From NCBI GenBank assembly GCA_016710635.1, contig JADJVL010000021.1:1-64000 (forward strand): 64,000 nt of DNA, read 5' to 3'. Every line of letters begins with the position of its first letter. The stretch's first letter is position 1. A program made the position numbers and the translations under genes. This stretch comes from Holophagaceae bacterium. GTDB taxonomy: Bacteria > Acidobacteriota > Holophagae > Holophagales > Holophagaceae. Under the pieces are notes generated by a model, which had not been told where the DNA came from, did no database searches, and saw only the letters and a list, made by a program, of their open reading frames with translations. Positions 44,950 to 54,356 of the stretch are shown here, piece after piece.

Positions 44950-46053
44950 CTAGACGTTGAACAGGAAGTTCATGAGGTCGCCGTCCTTGACGATGTACTC
45001 CTTGCCTTCCGTCCGCATCTTGCCCGCGTCCTTGGCGCCCTGCTCGCCCTTGTACTGGATGAAGTCTTCGTACGTGATCACCTGGGCCCGGATGAAGCCC
45101 TTCTCGAAATCGGTGTGGATGACGCCGGCGGCCTGGGGGGCGGTGTCGCCGATATGGATGGTCCAGGCGCGGACTTCCTTCACGCCGGCGGTGAAGTAGG
45201 TCTGGAGGCCGAGGAGGCGGAAGGATTCGCGGATGAGGACGTTCAGGCCCGGTTCCGTGAGGCCGGCCTCCTCCAGGAACATGGGGCGTTCCTCCATCGG
45301 CAGCTCCTGGATCTCCGCTTCGAGCTTGGAGCAGATGGGGATCACGGGGCAGCCCCGTTCACCGGCGATCTTCACCAGGGCCGCGTAGTGGACATTGCCC
45401 AGGGGATTCGGGATGTCGGCTTCGGCGATGTTGCCGACCAGCAACTCGGGCTTGAGGGTCAGCAGGCCGTATGACTTCAGGGCCGCGCGGTCCTCGGGGG
45501 TGAGGACGGCGTGGCGGGCCCAGCGGCCCTCGTTCAGCTCCGCGAAGACCTTCTCCAGCACGGTCACCTGGGCGGTGGCCTCCTTGTTGGTGCCGCTCTT
45601 GGCGAGCTTTCGGTTCCGGTCCAGGCCCTTCTCGACCGTATCCAGGTCCTTCAGGATCAATTCGGTCTCGATGATGGTGAGGTCCCGCTCGGGATGGACG
45701 CTGCCCTCCACGTGGGTGATGTCCGTGTCCTCGAAGCAGCGCAAGACCTGGACGATGGCGTCCGTGTCCCGGATGTTCGCCAGGAACGCGTTGCCCAGGC
45801 CTTCGCCCTTGGAGGCCCCCCGCACGAGGCCGGCGATGTCCACGAACTCCTGGGCGGCCGGGAGCACGCGCTGGGGCTTCACGATCTCCGCCAGCCGGTC
45901 CAGGCGCTCATCGGGGACGTCCACGACGCCCGTATTGGGCTCGATGGTGCAGAAGGGGTAGTTGGCTGAGGCTGCCCCCGCACTCGTGAGGGCGTTGAAC
46001 AGGGTGCTCTTCCCGACGTTGGGAAGGCCGACGATGCCGCATTGAACCGCCAT
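44950..46053 (-). CDS. ychF: redox-regulated ATPase/GTPase YchF (OLA1)
   Basis: A 367-residue Obg-family ATPase bound to ribosomes. G1 GLPNVGKSTLFNALT, G2/G3 region with FVDIAGLVRGASKGEGLGN, and a TGS domain at the C-terminus (TYFTAGVKEVRAWTI ... DGDLMNFLFNV). The typical Leu/Asn in place of the GTPase NKxD (NIAEAD) gives ATP preference. Start 46053 has a GGAG site. Cytoplasmic housekeeping gene. Confidence 0.96.
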   Translation of the reverse strand: MAVQCGIVGLPNVGKSTLFNALTSAGAASANYPFCTIEPNTGVVDVPDERLDRLAEIVKPQRVLPAAQEFVDIAGLVRGASKGEGLGNAFLANIRDTDAIVQVLRCFEDTDITHVEGSVHPERDLTIIETELILKDLDTVEKGLDRNRKLAKSGTNKEATAQVTVLEKVFAELNEGRWARHAVLTPEDRAALKSYGLLTLKPELLVGNIAEADIPNPLGNVHYAALVKIAGERGCPVIPICSKLEAEIQELPMEERPMFLEEAGLTEPGLNVLIRESFRLLGLQTYFTAGVKEVRAWTIHIGDTAPQAAGVIHTDFEKGFIRAQVITYEDFIQYKGEQGAKDAGKMRTEGKEYIVKDGDLMNFLFNV

Positions 46054-46230
46054 GGGATGCTCCGGACGCAAAGCTCCAGTCTCCCATTCCGGACGGTCCC
46101 CCGGAAGCGGAAAGGGCGAAGGGCGGGATTCAGCCTCCTGTTTATCGAAAATAAATGTGATCCAGTAACTTGCGCAGTCCCGGGTACCGATCTAATCTCC
46201 CTCGGCAAAGCAAGCCATGGGGAGGCAGCC

Positions 46231-46461
46231 GTGATCGTGAAGGCGGAATGGCCCGGATATGTGATCGACGTGCTGGTCCGCATGGGCCAGGAAGTCGAGG
46301 AGGACGAGCCCCTCGTGCTGCTGGAGGGCACCGACGCCGGGCGTTCCACCTTCTATATCCACGCCGCCGAAGGCGGCAAGGTGAAGGAGATCTTCGTGGA
46401 GGAGGGCGATTTCGCCCACGAGGACGATGACCTGCTGGTGATCGCCGAGGTCGAGGAATAG
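46231..46461 (+). CDS. biotin/lipoyl-like domain protein lacking the modified lysine
   Basis: A 76-residue single biotinyl/lipoyl-like domain (AEWPGYVIDVLVRMGQEVEED ... VKEIFVEEGDFAHEDDDLLVIAE). Where a BCCP has the EAMKM lysine, it has EGTDAGRSTFYI, so it cannot carry biotin in the normal manner. GTG start with GGGGAGG site; the in-frame ATG further upstream overlaps the ychF promoter. It is directly followed by a proper biotin carrier gene. It may be a structural or regulatory partner of that carrier. Confidence 0.7.
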   Translation: MIVKAEWPGYVIDVLVRMGQEVEEDEPLVLLEGTDAGRSTFYIHAAEGGKVKEIFVEEGDFAHEDDDLLVIAEVEE

Positions 46462-46499
46462 GGAGCCGGTACAATGGCCGTCACCCCTGGAGGTACGGC

Positions 46500-46712
46500 A
46501 TGGCTCTCATTCGCGCCGAAATGGCGGGCAAGGTCCTGGAAGTGTTCGTCGCCGCCGGGGATGCGGTCGGCGAGGACCAGGACCTGATCCTCATTGAATC
46601 CATGAAGATGCAGATTCCGGTGGGCTGCCCGGAGGAGGGCACCGTCACGAAGGTCTTTGTGGTGGCCGACCAGTTCCTGAATGAAGGCGATCCGATCATC
46701 GAGCTGGGCTGA
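46500..46712 (+). CDS. biotin carboxyl carrier domain protein
   Basis: A 70-residue stand-alone biotinyl domain with the biotinylation motif ESMKMQIPV (Lys36). It accepts biotin from BirA and shuttles CO2 in acyl-CoA carboxylases. The length is close to the minimal domain. It overlaps the start of the enoyl-CoA hydratase gene, a pair that recalls acyl-CoA carboxylase/methylglutaconyl-CoA hydratase steps of leucine degradation, though the carboxylase subunits themselves are not in the window. Confidence 0.88.
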   Translation: MALIRAEMAGKVLEVFVAAGDAVGEDQDLILIESMKMQIPVGCPEEGTVTKVFVVADQFLNEGDPIIELG

Positions 46713-47500
46713 TGCCGGAACTCCGCATCCAGCGCCTTGACGGCGGAGACGAGGGCATCGTCCTCCTGGGGCTGGACCGGTCCGAGGCCAAGAACGCCCT
46801 GGGGCGCCAGCTGCTGGGGGAGCTCGAAGCGGCCCTGGAGTCCCTTCGGGATGACGCGGCGGCCCGGGTGGTGATCCTGCACAGTCTGGTGGACGGGGTC
46901 TTCTGTGCCGGCGCCGACCTCAAGGAGCGCGCGGGCATGAGTCCAGAGGAGGCCGAAGCCTTCGTGAAGCGCCTCCGAGCCGCCTTCACGGCGGTGGAGC
47001 GGCTGCCTATGCCCGTCCTCGCCGTCCTCGAAGGCGCGGCGCTGGGCGGCGGCCTGGAGCTCGCCTTGGCCTGCGACCTGCGCGTGGCGGGCAGCGCCGC
47101 CCGGCTGGGCCTTCCGGAGACCTCGTTGGCCATCATCCCCGGCGCCGGCGGCACCCAGCGGCTGCCCCGCCTTATCGGCCGCTCCAAGGCCAAGGAGCTG
47201 ATCTTCACCGCGCGCCGCTTCTCCTCCCACGAGGCGCTGGCCCTGGGGGTGGTCGACCGCGCCGTGGACCCCGGCCGGGCCCTGGACGCCGCCCTCGACC
47301 TGGCCCGCCAGATCCTTCCCAACGGGCCCGTCGCACTGCGAGCCGCCAAGGAGGCCATCGACACGGGCATGGACCTGGATCGGGAGGCCGGGCTTCAGGT
47401 TGAGCAGGCCTGCTACGCCAAGGTGCTGCCGACGGAGGATCGTCTCGAGGGGCTGGCGGCCTTCCGGGAGAAGCGCAAGCCCGTGTACCGGGGAAGGTGA
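46712..47500 (+). CDS. enoyl-CoA hydratase/isomerase, methylglutaconyl-CoA hydratase-like
   Basis: A 262-residue crotonase-fold enzyme. Oxyanion-hole segments FCAGADLKER and EGAALGGGLELALACD are conserved, and GLPETSLAIIPGAGGTQRLPR plus the RSKAKELIFTARRF stretch are like AUH/methylglutaconyl-CoA hydratase. It would hydrate an enoyl-CoA in branched-chain amino acid or fatty acid breakdown. Overlaps the biotin carrier gene by one base. Confidence 0.88.
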   Translation: MPELRIQRLDGGDEGIVLLGLDRSEAKNALGRQLLGELEAALESLRDDAAARVVILHSLVDGVFCAGADLKERAGMSPEEAEAFVKRLRAAFTAVERLPMPVLAVLEGAALGGGLELALACDLRVAGSAARLGLPETSLAIIPGAGGTQRLPRLIGRSKAKELIFTARRFSSHEALALGVVDRAVDPGRALDAALDLARQILPNGPVALRAAKEAIDTGMDLDREAGLQVEQACYAKVLPTEDRLEGLAAFREKRKPVYRGR

Positions 47501-47505
47501 ACGCC

Positions 47506-48489
47506 ATGGGCCATCACCCGGGCCACGCCTGCCCTTCGCAGGGCCCCACGACCTCGGCGCGCCTGGCCTGGAGTGCCGGGATCTTCGCCCTCAGCGCGGT
47601 CCTGCAGGCATGGGGAGGTTTCTGGACGGGCTCCCTGGGCCTGGTGTCCGACAGCCTGGAAAACCTCAACGACGTGCTGGTGAACCTCATGGCCCTCACG
47701 GGGCTGGCCATCGCCAACCGCCGGGAGCCCAGCGACCGCTACGCCTATGGCTGGCACCGCCTGGAGGTCTTCAACACCCTGGCCGGCGGCCTCATGCTGC
47801 TGGGCCTGGCGGCGGCGGTGGTGTATGAGGCGGTGCTGAGGTTCCGGCATCCCCACCCGATCCAGACCGGCTGGGTGCTCGTGTTCTCCAGCCTCGGCCT
47901 CCTCCTGAACCTGATGGCCACACTCGTCCTGCGCCCTTCCGCGGGCACGCGGCAGGAGCGGGATTCCAGCCTGCGGACGGCCTACCTCCACGCCTTCACC
48001 GATGCCTTGACCAGCGTGGGACTGGTGGCCTCCATGCTGCTCATCCGCGCCACGGGCTGGGCCTGGGTCGACCCCGCCATCGCCCTGGTGATCGTCCTGG
48101 TCATCCTCCGGGGCGCCGTGAGCTTGTTGGCGGATGCCGCGGGCATCCTCATGCACCGGGCCGCCTTCGACCACGATGCCGCCCGGGCCGACCTGATGAA
48201 GCTGCCGGGGGTCAAGGGGGTGGAAGACCTGCGCTCCTGGAAGGTCTGCAGCCACCTCACCATCTGTACCGCCCACGTGGTGGTGGAAGCGGAGCGGCTG
48301 CAGGAGACCGAGCCCTTCCTTGAAGACATCGAACAGGTGCTGGGAGAGGGCTACGGCGTCCGGCACCTGACCCTGCACTTCGAGACCGGCGCCATGGCCG
48401 CCCGGCATCACCATCGCTTCATCCACCGCCATGAAGCCACTGGCGCGGAGCATCCGGAGCACCCTGACGACCTCCCGCATGGGCACTAG
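47506..48489 (+). CDS. cation diffusion facilitator (CzcD-like) metal exporter
   Basis: A 327-residue CDF transporter with six helices and a C-terminal cytoplasmic domain rich in His (ARHHHRFIHRHEATGAEHPEHPDDLPHGH is the extreme end; given here as HHHRFIHRHE and HPEHPDD). Transport-site residues: TM2 has DSLENLND, where Glu takes the place of the usual His/Asp, and TM5 has HAFTDALTSVG. Exports Zn2+, Co2+ or similar in exchange for protons. Start taken at ATG 47506 with GGGGAAGG; GTG at 47497 is possible. Convergent with pheA, overlapping it by 4 bp. Confidence 0.88.
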   Translation: MGHHPGHACPSQGPTTSARLAWSAGIFALSAVLQAWGGFWTGSLGLVSDSLENLNDVLVNLMALTGLAIANRREPSDRYAYGWHRLEVFNTLAGGLMLLGLAAAVVYEAVLRFRHPHPIQTGWVLVFSSLGLLLNLMATLVLRPSAGTRQERDSSLRTAYLHAFTDALTSVGLVASMLLIRATGWAWVDPAIALVIVLVILRGAVSLLADAAGILMHRAAFDHDAARADLMKLPGVKGVEDLRSWKVCSHLTICTAHVVVEAERLQETEPFLEDIEQVLGEGYGVRHLTLHFETGAMAARHHHRFIHRHEATGAEHPEHPDDLPHGH

Positions 48490-49565
48490 GCCTGGACGGC
48501 CTCGGCCACGGGGTAGCTGCCCAGCACCTTGATGCGCTCGCAGGTGGGCGCCAGCGCCGCCAGGGCCGCGGCCACGGCGGGCTCGCTGGCATGGCCCTGG
48601 ACATCCAGGAAGAACACGTTCTCCCAGGCCTTCCGGCGGCTGGGCCGGCTTTCGATCTTGGTGAGGTTGAGCCCCGCCTCGGCGAAGGGCTGGAGGAGGT
48701 GGAACAGCAAGCCCGGGCCGTCCTTGGTGGCCACCAGGAGGCTGGTCTTGTCCCGGCCCGTGGGATCCGCCTGGGCGCTGCCCAGCACGAGGAAGCGGGT
48801 GGCGTTCTCGCTGAGATCCTGGATGCGCGCCCGCAGGACGGCCAGGTCGAAGAGGTCCGCCGCCAGTTCCGAGGCGATGGCGCCGCCGCCGGCGTCCTCC
48901 CGCGCAAGACGCGCCGCCTCCGCGGTGCTGGGCGCTTCCACCAGGGCCGCCCGGGGGAGGTTGCCCTCTAGCCACTTGCGGCACTGGCCCAGGCCCTGGG
49001 GATGGCTGTAGACCCGCTGGATGGCGTCCAGGGCGAGCCCTGGGCGGCCAAGCAGACACTGGTCCACTTCCAGAATGATCTCAGCGCTGATCTTGAGAGG
49101 GCTGTCGAGGAAGGTGTCCAAGGTGTGCACCACCGCGCCATCGGTGCTGTTCTCGATGGGCACCACGCCGAAGTCGGCGCGACCCTGCTCCACTTCGCGG
49201 AACACCGCCGCGATGGTCCCCACGGGCAGGCCGAGGGCCGAGAGGCCGAACTGGTGCTTCATGGCCATGTGGGTGAAGGTGCCTTCCGGACCCAGGAAGG
49301 CCACCCGCAAGCCGTGCTCCAGGGAGCGGCAGGCGCTCATGACCTCCTTGAAGACAGGTCTGAGGCTGGTGGTGGGGAAGGGTCCAGGGTTCCGGGCCTC
49401 CAGCCTCGCGACCACGGCCTTTTCCCGGCTGGGCACGAAAAAGGCGCGGTTCTCCTGCTGCTTGAGCGCACCGACCTGCGCGGCCAGCGCGGCCCGCCGG
49501 TTCAGCAGTTCCAGCAACTGGTCATCGAGCGCGTCGATCTGGTGGCGGAGGTCATCGAGGTCCAT
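48486..49565 (-). CDS. pheA: bifunctional chorismate mutase/prephenate dehydratase PheA
   Basis: A 359-residue phenylalanine-pathway enzyme. Chorismate mutase AroQ domain about 1-80 (LRHQIDALDDQLLELLNRRAAL), prephenate dehydratase about 87-265 (VAFLGPEGTFTHMA, VVPIENSTDGAVVHTLDTF, ENATRFLVL with the catalytic Thr), and an ACT domain about 280-355 (KTSLLVATKDGPGLLFHLL and LTKIESRPSRR) for feedback inhibition by Phe. Cytoplasmic. Confidence 0.96.
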   Translation of the reverse strand: MDLDDLRHQIDALDDQLLELLNRRAALAAQVGALKQQENRAFFVPSREKAVVARLEARNPGPFPTTSLRPVFKEVMSACRSLEHGLRVAFLGPEGTFTHMAMKHQFGLSALGLPVGTIAAVFREVEQGRADFGVVPIENSTDGAVVHTLDTFLDSPLKISAEIILEVDQCLLGRPGLALDAIQRVYSHPQGLGQCRKWLEGNLPRAALVEAPSTAEAARLAREDAGGGAIASELAADLFDLAVLRARIQDLSENATRFLVLGSAQADPTGRDKTSLLVATKDGPGLLFHLLQPFAEAGLNLTKIESRPSRRKAWENVFFLDVQGHASEPAVAAALAALAPTCERIKVLGSYPVAEAVQA

Positions 49566-49578
49566 TCATCACGGTAGC

Positions 49579-49603
49579 AAAAGCCCCCGTTTCCGGGGGC
49601 TTT
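49579..49603 (-). terminator. intrinsic terminator of SPFH gene
   Basis: On the minus strand AAAGCCCCCGG-AAA-CGGGGGCTTTT, a GC-rich hairpin with a T tract, 26 bp after the SPFH gene stop and just before pheA. Confidence 0.82.
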
Positions 49604-49628
49604 GAGCGGCGATGAAGGCGAGGCTGGA

Positions 49629-50702
49629 TCAGCCGCCCATCCCGTGCTTCTTCATGATGGCGGTGCGCTGGGCGTCGAACTCGGCCTGACTGATAAGTTG
49701 GCTGTCGAAGAGCTCCTTGAGGTCCGTCAGCTCCTCCTTGATGGTTTTGACGGGAGCAGCGGGGGCGGCGGGCGCCGCCTGGGCCATGCCCATGGGCTGC
49801 TGGTAGCCCTGGTTCGCCTGGGCCATCTGGTTCGCCATCATGCCGCCCATGCCGAAGCCCAGGCCCGCGCCCATGCCGAGGCCCGCGATGCCGCCCTCGT
49901 TGGCGGCGGCGATGGGCATGGAGTCGGCCACCTGCATCTGGGTGTAGGCGCCCATGACCGGGGCCATCATGCCAACGGAAGTGCGCTTGTCCATCATCGC
50001 TTCCACTTCCTCAGGCAGGGTGAAGGGCTCCACGACGAGCTTGGCGAGCTTCACGCCCATGGTGAGGAACTCGGCCTGGAGCTTTTCCCGGACCGCATCG
50101 CCCACCTCGTCGAGCTTGGCGTTGAGGTCCAGGGCGCCCATCTTCAGCTCGGTGAGGGTGTCCGCGAGCTTGGAGCTGATGGTCTTGCGGAGCTGGTCCT
50201 GGCAATCGGCGATGGTGTACTGGCCGTTGGTGCCCACGAGCTGCTTGATGAACATCTTGATGGCCTCGGGATCCTCGGGGACCTGGATGCTGTAGATGCC
50301 GTGGGCCTTGATGCGCACCATGCCGAAGTCGGGGTCCCGCATCATCACCGGGTTCGGCGTGCCCCAGCCGAGGTCATTGAAGAGCTTGGTGTTCACATAG
50401 ACCACATCGCTCTTGATGGGACTCTCGAAGCCGAACTTCCAGCCCTTGAGGGTGGCCAGGATGGGCAGGTTCTGGGTGTTCAGGGTGTACGTGTTGGGCT
50501 GCACGAAGACATCGGCGAAGCGGCCTTCGTCCATGAACACGGCGGCCTGGCTCGGCCGCACGATGAGCTTCCCGCCGTTCTGGATCTCCTGGCCGCGGAA
50601 GGGGAATCGCCAGGCCATGATGTCGTTGCTGTCGTCCAGCCACTGCACCACGTCGAGAAATTGGGCTTTGCCCCAGTCTTTGAAATTGTCCATCAGGCTC
50701 AT
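49629..50702 (-). CDS. SPFH-domain protein with C-terminal SHOCT (YdjI-like)
   Basis: A 357-residue protein. The SPFH/band-7 domain spans about 30-245 (VRPSQAAVFMDEGRFADVF, RIKAHGIYSIQVPED), a Gly/Met/Ala/Gln-rich linker follows (about 255-310), and the end is a SHOCT motif (DLKELFDSQLISQAEFDAQRT). Similar YdjI proteins are often labelled virion-core-like. They associate with the membrane and assemble scaffolds; in Bacillus a relative takes part in phage-shock-type response. No membrane helix is visible. Confidence 0.88.
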   Translation of the reverse strand: MSLMDNFKDWGKAQFLDVVQWLDDSNDIMAWRFPFRGQEIQNGGKLIVRPSQAAVFMDEGRFADVFVQPNTYTLNTQNLPILATLKGWKFGFESPIKSDVVYVNTKLFNDLGWGTPNPVMMRDPDFGMVRIKAHGIYSIQVPEDPEAIKMFIKQLVGTNGQYTIADCQDQLRKTISSKLADTLTELKMGALDLNAKLDEVGDAVREKLQAEFLTMGVKLAKLVVEPFTLPEEVEAMMDKRTSVGMMAPVMGAYTQMQVADSMPIAAANEGGIAGLGMGAGLGFGMGGMMANQMAQANQGYQQPMGMAQAAPAAPAAPVKTIKEELTDLKELFDSQLISQAEFDAQRTAIMKKHGMGG

Positions 50703-50831
50703 GGAAGGCTCCGAAATCGGCGGCTGCCGCGGGACACAGTGTAGTAAGAGGAAAATGATTGGGCCCCCAAGAAAATGGCAGCCTCATGGATTGGTATTCT
50801 CGATGCAATGAGGATCTGATTCGGAAATTAG

Positions 50832-52375
50832 CTAAGGAGCCGGCACTGGCTGGCCCGGCTGGGAGGGCCAAGTCCAAAGGGACCACTGCGCCTTGGGCAG
50901 GATCTTCGGCGCCTCGGCGGCATTGGCGGTGGCCAGGGCGAGGTCCCTGACAAAGGCCGCCACCCGCACCAGCTTCTCGAAGCTGATCTTGTCGGGAGTG
51001 TCCGTGGGCTTGTGGTAGTCCTTGTGCATCCCGCCGAAGAAGAAGATGGCCGGAATGCCTTGCTTGAAGAACGTGTAGTGGTCGGAACGGGTCCAGTAGG
51101 TGTCGGCCTCGTCGGTGAGCCGCAGGCCGTGGGCGTTCGCCAAGTTCCTGGCCCGTTCGGTCAGGGCGGAGACGGCGCCTTCAATCCGGGCGGGCGTGAC
51201 GCTGAGTTCCCCGGGACTGTTCCGGCCCACCATGTCGATGTTGAGGTCGGCCTTCACGCGGTCGAGTTCCACCGGCGGCGCCGCGGCGAAGGCCTGGGAT
51301 CCGAACAGCCCGATCTCCTCTCCGCTCACCGACAGGAACAGGATGCTGCGCCGCGGCCGGGTGCCCTTCAGGAGCCGGGCGACCTCCATCAGCACGGAGG
51401 TTCCCGAGGCGTTGTCGTCGGCGCCGGGGTGGAGCTCCCCGCCTTCGAAGCCCACATGATCATGGTGAGCGGAGAGCACGATGATCTCGTCCCGGAGGGC
51501 CGGGTCGGAGCCCGGCAGGAGCCCCATCACATTGCTGGCGGGGATGTCTTCCACCGAGCTCTTGGGTGCACAGGCCAGCCGGCCAAGGCTCAGAGGCGCC
51601 ATGGGTTTGCGGGTGGCATCCAGGAGCTCTTGGCGTTTTGGGAGCTCCGGCGGAAAGGCCTTGAGCCCTTGGCTTCCGATCAGGATCGTGGGTGGCGGCG
51701 GGACCCCCGTCCCCTTCAGCGTGATCCGCCCGCTCCGGGCAAAACGGCTCAGGACGGCTCCGAGCCTGGTCAGGTCCCGGCCGCCGCGCGGCCGTCCTGG
51801 AGCAGGATGAGGCCGAGGGCGCCGGCCTTCTGGGCGGTCGCGGCCTTGGCCTCGGAGGCGCAGGCGCGGGTCCAGGCGGCAGCCTCCACGCCTGCGGGCC
51901 TGGGGGCCTCCCCGTCGAAGGCGACCACCCACTTCCCCTTCATGTCCGCCTCGCCGTAGTCGTCCCAGCCCGAAGCCGGCGCCTTCACGCCGTAGCCCAG
52001 CAGAACCGCTTCGCCGTCCCCGGGCACCGCCCGGGAGGTGAAGGCTTCGCTGCCCAGCTTCAAGGTCCGCGAACCCAGCTTCAGGAGGCTGCCCGACTCA
52101 TCCAGGCGGCGGCGCTCCAGGGCATAGGGCCAGTGGTAGGGGGTGGCCCCGCCAAAGCCCGCGGCCTTCACGGGATCCAGGCCGGCTTCCTGGAACCGGC
52201 GGGCGATGAGGTCGGCGGCCAGGCGCTGGCCCTTGGTTCCCGTGGCGCGCCCTTCGAAGGAGGGGCTGGCGAGGGCGTAAAGATCCTCCCGCAGGCGGGT
52301 CTTGCTGGGCTCCTCGGCCCCCGCGGCCGAGACGAAAAGGAAAAGCCCTGTGGCCAGGGCTTGGGGTAGGGACAT
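50832..52375 (-). pseudogene. M28 zinc aminopeptidase, frameshifted
   Basis: Secreted or periplasmic M28 family peptidase with signal peptide (ALATGLFLFVSAAGAEEP) and a PA-like region (about 100-195). The C-terminal frame carries all co-catalytic zinc ligands: SAHHDHVG, GADDNASGTS, SGEEIGLFGS, NIDMVGRN and MHKDYHKPTDT. The two frames meet near 51775, where adding one base (for example G in GACGGCC) joins LLQDG to RGGRDLTRLGAVL. Combined length about 515 residues, typical. Whether it is truly broken is unclear, as all domains are intact. Confidence 0.8.
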
Positions 52376-52383
52376 CGGGACTC

Positions 52384-52704
52384 CTACTTCTTCTTGCCGC
52401 GGGGTGGATTGGGGATGCGGTCCTTGGTGTAGACCATGTGGGTGTCGCAGTCGACGGTGCAGCGCCAGCCCTTGTCCTCCTTAGGCATATGGACTTCCAC
52501 CTCCCAGCCGCAAGTGGCGCCGTTCAGGCTGGTCCGCCGGGCGCTCAGGGCGATGCCGCCGGTCTCGCGCTCGGCGATGGCCTTGGCTTCCGAAGCGCTG
52601 TGGACCGGTCCGACCCCTTTAGGCCCTTTTTTGGGCTTTTCGGCACCGAAGCCGGCACAGGTTGCCAGGAGCGCGGTGGCAAGGATGAGGGCAGAGGGAC
52701 GCAT
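52384..52704 (-). CDS. small secreted PepSY-like protein
   Basis: A 106-residue protein with a Sec-type signal peptide (MRPSALILATALLATCAGFG), a short Lys/Gly segment and a PepSY-type fold (ASEAKAIAERETGGIALSAR, GWEVEVHMPKEDKGWRC). PepSY domains in other proteins inhibit or modulate proteases; its position directly after an M28 peptidase gene fits that idea (inference). A Cys16 could be a lipobox (LLATC). The start has a GGAG site. Confidence 0.65.
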   Translation of the reverse strand: MRPSALILATALLATCAGFGAEKPKKGPKGVGPVHSASEAKAIAERETGGIALSARRTSLNGATCGWEVEVHMPKEDKGWRCTVDCDTHMVYTKDRIPNPPRGKKK

Positions 52705-52872
52705 CGGGCACTCCACGGAGGAATCCCACAGCCTACGCCGGGAGGGGCGGCAGGCCAAGGCCACCCCGCCGAGACCGGTTTCTCTTCGGCCATGGGAAGA
52801 TCCGAGTGGAAGCGCCCTGGTGGTGATCGCCACGAGGTTGGCATCTGGTTTCCCGCGCTTGGAGCCCCTGGC

Positions 52873-54255
52873 ATGAGCAGAATCCTTTTCGGCCTGATCC
52901 CTGCCTGGGGCCACGCCGCCCCCACCGTGGCCATCGCCCAGCGGCTGATGGCGGCCGGCCACACCGTGGCCTATGCCGCCCATCCGTCCATGAGGAAGCT
53001 TCTTGACTCCGCTGGGCTGGAATTGCTCGAGGAATTCCAGTGGGGCGACAACCTCGTCCAGGGCATGGAGCTGATGCGGCAGGGCTACAGCCAGCAGCAG
53101 ATCCTCCTGAGACTGGCCCACGGCAGGCCCTTCCGGATCTTCCTGCACAGGCTGGAGGAGGGGACCGCGGATTTCCGGAAGCTCATCCGGACCTGGCAGC
53201 CGGACCTCGTTGTGAACGACATCGTCTTCCATCCCGGGCTGCTGGCTGCAGAAGCCGAGGGGATCCTGCACGCGACGAGTTGCCCAGTGATCCTGCCCCA
53301 CTGGATCAGCCCAGGCCTGCCGCCCTACGGATCCGGCAAGCCGCCGCGCCAGGCCAGTAGTCTGGGCTCGCGCCTCGGATCCTTCGCCGGCGGTCTCCTC
53401 AGGCGTATCGCGGGTGCCCGCCTGAACGCCGTACGCCGCGCCCACGGGATCCCCAAGGCTGCCGAACCCGTGCTCGCCCATTCGAAGTACCTGACCCTCG
53501 CCTACACCACGGAGGCCCTGGAATATCCCCGCCCGGAGCTGCCCCGGGAAATCCACTACATCGGACCCTCCATCAGCGACCGGCGGGGCGACCATGACCT
53601 GCCCTTTCCCTGGGCGTGGCTCGACGCATCGCCCCTGGTCCTGGTCTCCCTGGGCACGATCTTCAATGGGGATCGAGGCTTCTTCGAGAAGGCCGCGGAG
53701 GCCAGCCGGGGACAGTCCTGGCGGATGGTGATGAAAGTCAGCCCGCATCTCCCCGCCGGATCGTGGCCCGGCGGGCCGGAGAATGTCCTCGCCGTGCACG
53801 AGCAGCCCCAACTGGCCCTGTTGGACCGGGCCAGCCTCATGGTCAGCCATGCCGGGGACAACTCGGTCAACGAGGCGCTGGCCAAGGGGGTTCCGCTCGT
53901 CCTCGCGCCCGCCGGGGTGGACCAGGCCGAAGTCGCCCAGCGGGTGGTGGAGGCGGGAGCGGGGCTGCGCATTGCCCTGGGTTCCGTGACGGTCCTTGAG
54001 CTCAGGGAGACGATCCGGCGCGTCCTCGATGAACAGGGCTTCCGCTCCAACGCGGAACGGATCGCGGCGGATTTCGCCCGCTGCGACGGCCCACGGGTCG
54101 GGGCGGCCCTGCTCGAAAGGCTGATCTCTTCGCGGGAGCCCGTATTGCGAGGTCTGGGGACTCCTCCCACGTGCTATGCGCAGGAGCTTCCGGGGAATGG
54201 ACGGGGCTGGGACTACCCTGCACCATCCGCCGCCGATTGCGAACTGCCCCTCTGA
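52873..54255 (+). CDS. UGT/MGT-family glycosyltransferase
   Basis: A 460-residue GT-B glycosyltransferase (GT1, macrolide/UDP-glucuronosyl type). N-terminal acceptor domain with GLIPAWGHAAPTVAIAQRLMAAGH, and the C-terminal nucleotide-sugar domain with VLVSLGTIFN, the QPQLALLDRASLMVSHAGDNSVNEAL motif (seen as MVSHAGDNSVNEALAKGVP) and LVLAPAGVDQAEVA, where the usual P..DQ is retained. Acceptor unknown: lipid, polyketide or carotenoid. Start 52873 has a GGAG site; the frame upstream overlaps the PepSY gene in antisense. Cytoplasmic. Confidence 0.85.
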   Translation: MSRILFGLIPAWGHAAPTVAIAQRLMAAGHTVAYAAHPSMRKLLDSAGLELLEEFQWGDNLVQGMELMRQGYSQQQILLRLAHGRPFRIFLHRLEEGTADFRKLIRTWQPDLVVNDIVFHPGLLAAEAEGILHATSCPVILPHWISPGLPPYGSGKPPRQASSLGSRLGSFAGGLLRRIAGARLNAVRRAHGIPKAAEPVLAHSKYLTLAYTTEALEYPRPELPREIHYIGPSISDRRGDHDLPFPWAWLDASPLVLVSLGTIFNGDRGFFEKAAEASRGQSWRMVMKVSPHLPAGSWPGGPENVLAVHEQPQLALLDRASLMVSHAGDNSVNEALAKGVPLVLAPAGVDQAEVAQRVVEAGAGLRIALGSVTVLELRETIRRVLDEQGFRSNAERIAADFARCDGPRVGAALLERLISSREPVLRGLGTPPTCYAQELPGNGRGWDYPAPSAADCELPL

Positions 54256-54356
54256 TGCAGGTCCACCAGCCGAACCCACTGAGAGTGTGAACGAGCCACT
54301 TCACCATCCATGCAGAGGGCCGAATCCCGCCCGCTGGATGGGATTCAGGAGCGGTT

